In this document: one piece after another, positions 27,374 to 33,418 of the stretch
Position numbering within the stretch: the first letter of the stretch is position 1
Layout: each line of letters opens with the position of its first letter
Source of the DNA: Gammaproteobacteria bacterium
Lineage (GTDB): Bacteria > Pseudomonadota > Gammaproteobacteria > Steroidobacterales > Foliamicaceae
Reading direction: 5' to 3'
Length of the DNA stretch: 33,418 nt
Assembly (NCBI GenBank): GCA_007571315.1
Contig: RKRP01000142.1
Span: forward strand, 1-33,418
Translations under genes and position numbers: made by a program
Notes under the pieces: model-generated
Seen by the model: only the letters and a program-made list of their open reading frames with translations
What the model was told of the DNA's origin: nothing
Databases searched by the model: none

Positions 27374-27793
27374 CCGTTCCCAGTCGGCAACTCCGCCGGG
27401 CGCCACGCGAAACAGCGGATGGGCCTGCGGGGCCAGCGGCAATTGCCTTGCGTGCCAATCGGGGGCGCGCTTGTTCAGCTTGATCATCAGATGCCGCCAT
27501 TCAAAATCCAGTTGCCCTTGCGGCACCTCGATCCGCCGGGCCGCTTCGGCAGGCGCAATCCTGCCCGCGTCGAAGCAGAAGCCGCGCGCCACCGATTCGG
27601 CATGCACCGCCTTGAGGTACGTGGCGATGGACGAAAGGGGCTCGGCCTGCGCCCGGAAGCGGAGCAACTGGGGATGGCGCTGGTATCCCGCGGTTTTGCC
27701 TCTCAGCACCGCCTGGGCCAGCAGGCCCTCTCTCCACAGCGCAACCAGCCCGCGGGAATCCAGATGCAAGGGATGAAGGCTCCACAAACGCAC
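27368..27793 (-). CDS. Pyrimidine dimer DNA glycosylase/endonuclease V family-like protein
   Basis: MRLWSLHPLHLDSRGLVALWREGLLAQAVLRGKTAGYQRHPQLLRFRAQAEPLSSIATYL matches the N-terminal pattern I recall for Pyr_excise proteins. Confidence 0.8.
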   Translation of the reverse strand: MRLWSLHPLHLDSRGLVALWREGLLAQAVLRGKTAGYQRHPQLLRFRAQAEPLSSIATYLKAVHAESVARGFCFDAGRIAPAEAARRIEVPQGQLDFEWRHLMIKLNKRAPDWHARQLPLAPQAHPLFRVAPGGVADWERL

Positions 27794-27804
27794 ACGGTTA
27801 TCCT

Positions 27805-27834
27805 ACGCGCCCGGAACCACGCTTCCGGGCGCGT
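27805..27834. terminator. Perfect 12-bp stem / 6-nt loop hairpin, possible terminator
   Basis: acgcgcccggaa-ccacgc-ttccgggcgcgt. Lies between the stop of the DUF4143 ATPase and the start of the glycosylase. No clear T-run. Confidence 0.45.
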
Positions 27835-27873
27835 CCTCAAAGCGTGGCAAATTATCCTCCAAAGCGCACGCGT

Positions 27874-29034
27874 TCAACTCAGACCCAATTCCGCCAGCGC
27901 CTCGCGCCAGTGAACGCAAAGAACGCTGCCTATCCGCAGGCGTTGCAGGTCACGGCTCACGCACAAGGCAAGCGGCTGGACAAAATCGCCGGCAAAGCGC
28001 ATCAAATTGCGCGCGTCTCTTTCATCGGCACGGCGCGAGGACTTGATTTCGAGCAGCGCGGTGCTCATGCCGGGACGTTCGATCACCAGGTCAATTTCCG
28101 CCCCGGCGCCGGTGCGCAGGTACGAGAGCTTCCAATCCGGATAGCGGTAGCGGCACAAGTGGGCAATCTGCGTAATCACAAAGTGCTCGAAAGCTCTCCC
28201 GTATTCGTAAGTCCCTGCGGTGAGCGGCACCTCCAAAGTCCGGTCCAATGACCGTTTGATGCCCGTGTCGAAGTAGTAGAACTTTGGGTTGGAGCGCTGC
28301 TGCTTGCGGATGGAGCGGTGAAACGCCGGCAGCAGAAAACCCACAAGCGTGTCTTCCAGAATGCCGAAGTAGGTCATGACGGTCTTGGGATCAACGCGCG
28401 CATCCCTGGCGATATTGGCGTAGTTGACGATCTTGCCGTTCGCCTGCGCGGCAATCTCCAGAAACTGCCGGAAAGGGTTGAGACGCCTGACGATTTGCTC
28501 GGCAACGATTTCCTCTTTCAGATAGGTCAATGCGTAGGCGCGAAGATAGGCGCGGCGGTCCTCGTCCGTTTCCAACGCGTAAAGCCTGGGCAGCGTGCCC
28601 CAGCGCAGAACGTCGTCCAGCTTGCAGGCATCCGCAAGCTCCGGCACGGTCAGAGGGTAAAGGTTGTGCACGAATGCCCTGCCTGCGAGAAGATTCGATG
28701 CGCCCCGCCGCAGTTTCCGGCCGCTCGACCCGGTTAGCGCAAACCGTTTCCCGGTGCTCTCAATAAGATTGTGAACCACATCCAGAAGCCGCGGCGCGCG
28801 CTGCACCTCGTCGATCAGAATCCACTCCACGCTGTCAGGCAACGCCCTGGCCTGCTGCGCCAGCCGGCCGGGTCGTCTGGCATACAAATCCTCGGTTTCC
28901 GGATTGAGCAAGTCCAGGTACAGCGACTCGCCAGGCTTGAACGCATCCTGGATGTAGGTGGTCTTACCCGTGCCGCGCGCGCCGAACAGAAAGAACGAAC
29001 TGCGCTTGCTGATCTGCAGGATTCTTCGGAACAT
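27874..29034 (-). CDS. AAA ATPase with DUF4143-like C-terminal domain
   Basis: RSSFFLFGARGTGKTTYIQDAF (Walker A), EWILIDEVQRAPRLLDVVHNLIE (Walker B), FALTGSSGRKLRRGASNLLAGRAFVHNLYPLTVPEL, C-terminal YLRTGAGAEIDLVIERPG...LLEIKSS. Confidence 0.93.
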   Translation of the reverse strand: MFRRILQISKRSSFFLFGARGTGKTTYIQDAFKPGESLYLDLLNPETEDLYARRPGRLAQQARALPDSVEWILIDEVQRAPRLLDVVHNLIESTGKRFALTGSSGRKLRRGASNLLAGRAFVHNLYPLTVPELADACKLDDVLRWGTLPRLYALETDEDRRAYLRAYALTYLKEEIVAEQIVRRLNPFRQFLEIAAQANGKIVNYANIARDARVDPKTVMTYFGILEDTLVGFLLPAFHRSIRKQQRSNPKFYYFDTGIKRSLDRTLEVPLTAGTYEYGRAFEHFVITQIAHLCRYRYPDWKLSYLRTGAGAEIDLVIERPGMSTALLEIKSSRRADERDARNLMRFAGDFVQPLALCVSRDLQRLRIGSVLCVHWREALAELGLS

Positions 29035-29355
29035 CCCGAAAGAATATCAGAAATACGGACCGTATTCCCGATTTCGGTTTGAATTAAGGATTACATTCCA
29101 AAAAAGGGCCTGCCGGACAACCAAGAGCGAGACACCACTGGATGACGACCTACAGCCTGCTGGGTAAGCCGCGCCCCCGGGGCCTTGCCAACGCCGTCTG
29201 GCAGTTCCGGCTCGCCGTGGCCGCCTGCAACATCAGTCGGTTGACGGAATTGGCAGCGTGCATGCTCGTAATTCGGAACAAGCCCGCTCACGAACGCAGG
29301 CAGACAAATAACACGGCCCAGGGGTTTGCTCGCCCCCAGAGACGACCAGATGAGA

Positions 29356-31281
29356 TTAGCCTCGATCCGGTTGTTTTGTTCCGGGGTTCGAGCGATTCTC
29401 TGCGGGCGGCAATGACTTTAATTTGGGGTTATCTTCAATTACCTTCCTTTCTCCCCCGTGTAACGTGATATTCAACAGAGACAATCTGTCCCCATCGCCA
29501 TATTTCAACTCAAAGTAAATCTCAATAATCGCCCACTTCGCCCGCAAAAACTGCTTTATGCTTTCCGAACCTGTCCCCGACGGGGGTTCATACTGATACT
29601 TCATATCAGTAGTAATTTCGGCCACCGCATCGCTCAAATCATCCGATGCGTTTATGTGTTTCCTTGCTTGGTCAAGATCGAATGAAAACTGTTGCATGTT
29701 TTGCGGTCTTCGATAGTCGACTTCCAGGATCAACTTGAGAAACTCATCATCAATTTCTGCGCGCGTACGCTGATCGTCCCTTGCGTTGTTCTTTTCAAGC
29801 ACTTGTTCATGAATGCGATAAAACACATAATGAACAGTCTCCGTCATGTCGCCATCCTCCATGTCATCTGGATATTCCTCTGGAAGACCCTCCCACTCCC
29901 CAACTTTGTGCATATACACCGCTTGCATTGCCCGCACTATTCCTTCTTCCATCGCACTTGCCCCTGTGCCAGTTTTCGTTACACCATGAAAGACTTCATG
30001 AGCGATTACTTTTTTAGCGACCGCTCCAGCACTACTCAAGACAATTGCCTCTGGGCCGTTCGCATACCCCCCAGCGCATCTGGATTTCCAAGCAATTCCT
30101 GATTCCCTGACAAAATGTCTATCACGCACCCATTTCCTTTGGCTTTGCTTTTTATATGGGCCGTATATTTACCGTTGATCCCCTGCACATGCGCAAGCGC
30201 TTCATAGGATTCTTCGCTAGGACGCTTATAGATCGCCTCTCCACAGTCTTGATCACTTCCCACGCATTCGCCCTCGTCATAAACAATAGAATTCGTGCCC
30301 TCCTCGTCTGGCGCGCACGAAATTTCTTCTTTGCGTGGGGCGGTATTGCCATTGCACACGCGGAAGTCAACCTTTGCACAAGGTAGAGTGGGCTGTACCG
30401 GGCTAGATGGCACGGGGGCAGCCATATAATCCATCGCATTTTCCACCTTAATAACCTCCCCTGTCTCCGCATCTAAGAAGCCTTGCAAGACTGAAATCGG
30501 ACTTTTTACCATAATCCACACTTGCCATTCAGCCCGAAGCGAATTCCCGGCCTCGGGATTGAGAGCATAGTACAGACCCTCCGCCTTCGCATCCAAGAGC
30601 ATGCGCTCCCTGCCTCCCCGCGCTACATAGCGCGCCCGGTGCTGGTCCATAAAGCGAAACGCCGCCTCACGTGCCAGCGCTTCGGCCTCGGCTGAAAGCA
30701 CAATGATCCGATCTGCCCGCGCTTCTTTCGGGTCAACCAAGCTCCCATCCAATGAAGAAACAGCACCGCTTGAATCAAAGCGGATATGCACTTGGCTGTC
30801 ATAGCCCCTAACGGGTATTCCTGCTATGGATTGCCCAAAAGAAGCACTGTATCCCTCGGCCCCTTCGCGGCCTGCCCACTCGGTTTCCAGTTCAAGCAAT
30901 TCGTTCGCCCCGGTGATAGCGCCATGTTTCTGCAACAAATGAACCACGCTGGAAGGATCGCCAGTGCGTACTAGCGCCTCAACATCCACATAGCCGATTT
31001 CCCCTGAAAAGAAATCAAAGTGTGTTTGCGCACCATCCCGAGCACTGTCCGCCAGCAACGCGCTTTCCTCTGGCAACGCGGGCGCTGGATCATTAGCGGG
31101 GGCGACGGGCAGCGCAAGCGGTGCTTGTCTTGATGCTTCCTGAACCGAAGGCGGTGGCTGGTCCTGGCCAAGCTCTGAATCGGCCAAATGGATTTCACGC
31201 CCAAGTTTGGCGCCAATCACCACCGCCAGCACCGCTAAAACAATGCCAGTACCAGACAGAAAGAATTTTGCCCTCTTCATA
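29356..31281 (-). pseudogene. M4 (thermolysin-like) metalloprotease-like gene with FTP/PepSY-like propeptide, split by a frameshift near 30067-30072
   Basis: Upstream frame (30036..31304, probable ATG at 31281): MKRAKFFLSGTGIVLAVLAVVIGAKLG (signal/anchor), propeptide-like GYVDVEALVRTGDPSSVVHLLQKHG...GFLDAETGEVIKVENAMDYM. Downstream frame (29356..30129): GYANGPEAIVLSSAGAVAKKVIAHEVFHGVTKTGTGASAMEEGIV with HExxH zinc motif. The two frames overlap at a C6 run. Confidence 0.75.
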
Positions 31282-31506
31282 TCGCCCCCAAAAACCTCAT
31301 GCAAAGCATGCCACTACCAACAGCGCAAGAGGCTCATGCAGACAGGGCATTCACTTTTGTGAGGACGGATGAGGGCCGGTGGGAGGTTTCCAAACAATTG
31401 CCGGATTAACTTTGGGGGCCTCTCAAACATCGCAAAAACCCACATCCGAACAACTCGGGGCATCTGCACGGTTAGGCGAGAACATTTTGACTGATCTTGT
31501 GGACCG

Positions 31507-31827
31507 TTATGCTTCGTTGTCGGCGGCTTGCAGCTTGAGGCCGGCCAGCGCATCCGTCATCTGGATTTGACAGGCCAGGCGGCTGTTGGGTTTGCGCTCC
31601 AGGGCGGAGTCCAGCATGGCATCTTCCATATCGTCGATGGGCGGCAAGCGGTCCACCCATTCCTCGTCAATATAGCTGTGGCACGTGGCGCAGGCGCAAC
31701 ATCCGCCGCACTCGGCCACAATCCCGGCCACATCATTCTCCAGGGCAATTTCCATCAGCGTGCAGCCGCTGGGAACCTCCAGTTCACGGGGATTCCCGCG
31801 GCAATCCACGAAATAAACCTTTGGCAT
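31507..31827 (-). CDS. 2Fe-2S ferredoxin (adrenodoxin/putidaredoxin type)
   Basis: AECGGCCACATCHSYIDEEWVDRLPPIDDMEDAMLDSALERKPNSRLACQIQMTDALAGL; Cys ligand pattern CxxxxCxxC...C. Confidence 0.95.
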   Translation of the reverse strand: MPKVYFVDCRGNPRELEVPSGCTLMEIALENDVAGIVAECGGCCACATCHSYIDEEWVDRLPPIDDMEDAMLDSALERKPNSRLACQIQMTDALAGLKLQAADNEA

Positions 31828-31858
31828 GCGGCTACCCTGCTTGTTGCATCAGAAGCGG

Positions 31859-33190
31859 CTAACTTCCGTAGCGCGCCAGCCGCGCTTCCAAATCCTGAAG
31901 CCGCGCCACCTCCCGCTCAAGATACGTCTGCCAGCGGGTAGCGGCTCTGCGCGTGTCACTGTCGCGCACCGCGCGGGCAAAGGCATCGCCCGCCTCGTCG
32001 TACTTTTCCTGCTCGAAAAGGCACTGCCCCAGCAGCATGTAGATTCTGCCCTCGCTTTTCGGCTTGCCTTCGCGAATGGACTGGCGGGCGGCGGAAGCGC
32101 ACTCTCCGTATTCACTCAGGGCGTTGTAGCTTTCGGCCAGCCGCAGATAGAGGTCGCTTCTGGCCTCATCGTCCTCCTCGCCCTCCGCGGCCTTGCGCAG
32201 GGGCTCCAGGGCCTTGCGGTCCTCCTGAGCCAACTGCCACGCCTGCGCCAAAAGGCGGTAATTCATGGCCGTCTCCTCAATCAAACCGTTGTCGAACCCG
32301 TCCTGAAGAACCACCGCGGCCTTGTACGGAACCTCCGCCAGCATGAACAACTGGGCCATGCCCACCAACTCGGAGCTCCTGTCCAGAAGGTCCTGATCGT
32401 GCATGCACCAGTAGGCCGACAACTGCCTGCCCTCGTCCTCCTCTATGGAGTAGAGCCCCTGAAGCTGCATCCAGTACTGCTTCCTGGGCCATTGGGTCAC
32501 CAGAATCCTGGTAATCTCCAGGGCTTCGGGAAACTCCTCCAGTTCCCAGTGCGCGGCGACCATGTAGCGCCACCAGTTTTCCTCAACTTCCACGCCGGTC
32601 GCCTGAGCTTTCTCTATCGCCGCGGACACGTACTGCAGCGCGTCGCGCCATTGCTCCAGCTGGAAATGCGCCATGGCCAGCAGCATGTAGTCGCGCGGCG
32701 GAGGATTTCCCTGGGAATCCAGCCACTGACGGGCATACACGATGGCCTCCTGGAAATTCTCCACCTGCATGTACAACTGCGCCAGCGTGAGAATGGTCCG
32801 GTTATACAAGCCGGGGCCTATCACATCCGGTCCGCCAACCTGAAGCACCCGCCGGAAAGCCTGGATCGCCCCCGGGAAATCCTCCTGCTCAACGTGAATG
32901 AAGCCGGAAAAATTGTTGGTCTGCGCCTGTTCGTAAGGCGTGAGATTGCGCAGTTCCGTAATTTCGCGCAGCAAGGATTCCGCCGTTGCGTAGTCGTCGG
33001 CCTCTAAGGCGTCCTGCGCCTTTGAAAGCCGCCGGTGAACTCTCTCGCTCAACGCCTCCGTGCGCCGCGTTTTCTGCTCCTCCTGGCCCTCCTCCTGCGT
33101 CCAGCCGGTTTGCGCCGGCGCTGCGAGAACCAAGCAGAACAGCGCCGCAACAACGATGCCAGGGCGTGCGCTCACAACCTTAGTCTTCAA
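31859..33190 (-). CDS. Secreted TPR-repeat protein
   Basis: Signal peptide (GIVVAALFCLVLAAPAQTGWTQ) followed by TPR-like helices (LLREITELRNLTPYEQAQTNNFSGFIHVEQEDFPGAIQAFRRVLQ...). TTG 33190 or GTG 33175 start. Confidence 0.82.
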   Translation of the reverse strand: MKTKVVSARPGIVVAALFCLVLAAPAQTGWTQEEGQEEQKTRRTEALSERVHRRLSKAQDALEADDYATAESLLREITELRNLTPYEQAQTNNFSGFIHVEQEDFPGAIQAFRRVLQVGGPDVIGPGLYNRTILTLAQLYMQVENFQEAIVYARQWLDSQGNPPPRDYMLLAMAHFQLEQWRDALQYVSAAIEKAQATGVEVEENWWRYMVAAHWELEEFPEALEITRILVTQWPRKQYWMQLQGLYSIEEDEGRQLSAYWCMHDQDLLDRSSELVGMAQLFMLAEVPYKAAVVLQDGFDNGLIEETAMNYRLLAQAWQLAQEDRKALEPLRKAAEGEEDDEARSDLYLRLAESYNALSEYGECASAARQSIREGKPKSEGRIYMLLGQCLFEQEKYDEAGDAFARAVRDSDTRRAATRWQTYLEREVARLQDLEARLARYGS

Positions 33191-33418
33191 TCTGGAAGGT
33201 AATCCTGTGTTTCAGCCCGGGCACCGCGATGGGCGTGCCGTTCACCACGCGGGGCTTGTATTTGAATTTGAGCAGGGCCTGCACCGAAGCCCGCTCAAAC
33301 AGCGAACTGCTGCAGAAGATCACGCTCACGTCGGTGGTGGTGCCCAGCGGCGTAACGGTAAACTGAAGATCGCAATAGCCCTCCAGGCCGCGCGACTGCG
33401 CCCGGCGCGGATACATGG
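33180..33418 (-). CDS. TonB C-terminal domain protein, N-terminus cut by window edge
   Basis: YPRRAQSRGLEGYCDLQFTVTPLGTTTDVSVIFCSSSLFERASVQALLKFKYKPRVVNGTPIAVPGLKHRITFQIED is a TonB_C-type sequence. Stop overlaps the TPR gene start. Confidence 0.88.
   Translation of the reverse strand, partial: MYPRRAQSRGLEGYCDLQFTVTPLGTTTDVSVIFCSSSLFERASVQALLKFKYKPRVVNGTPIAVPGLKHRITFQIED

Overview
This is a high-GC proteobacterial window, probably gammaproteobacterial, though that is inference from gene content only. Most of it is metabolic genes: an NDP-sugar epimerase, three transport/uptake genes (two MFS, one TonB receptor), tRNA-Arg(CCT), fumC, purB, mnmA, an MDR oxidoreductase, a DUF4143 ATPase, a 2Fe-2S ferredoxin, and TPR and TonB-C proteins. 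The parts worth a closer look are: (1) a single-ORF fusion of class II HMG-CoA reductase and mevalonate kinase, with a type I IPP isomerase overlapping its stop codon; (2) two long hairpin elements between the converging idi and fumC genes that share a ~49-nt core but have unrelated, perfectly self-complementary arms (45 bp and 30 bp), one of them tandemly duplicated; (3) a divergent cluster of HMG-CoA lyase, HyuA and HyuB facing CaiB/BaiF CoA-transferase, an N-carbamoylsarcosine-amidase-like hydrolase, a VOC protein, a SAM methyltransferase and a small protein, which looks like an undescribed catabolic route; (4) a PmeII-like restriction-modification pair followed by a low-density accessory patch containing an amber-interrupted gene; (5) an M4-like metalloprotease split by a frameshift at a G6/C6 homopolymer. 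Assignments come from reading the translations and recalling family motifs. No database search was possible.
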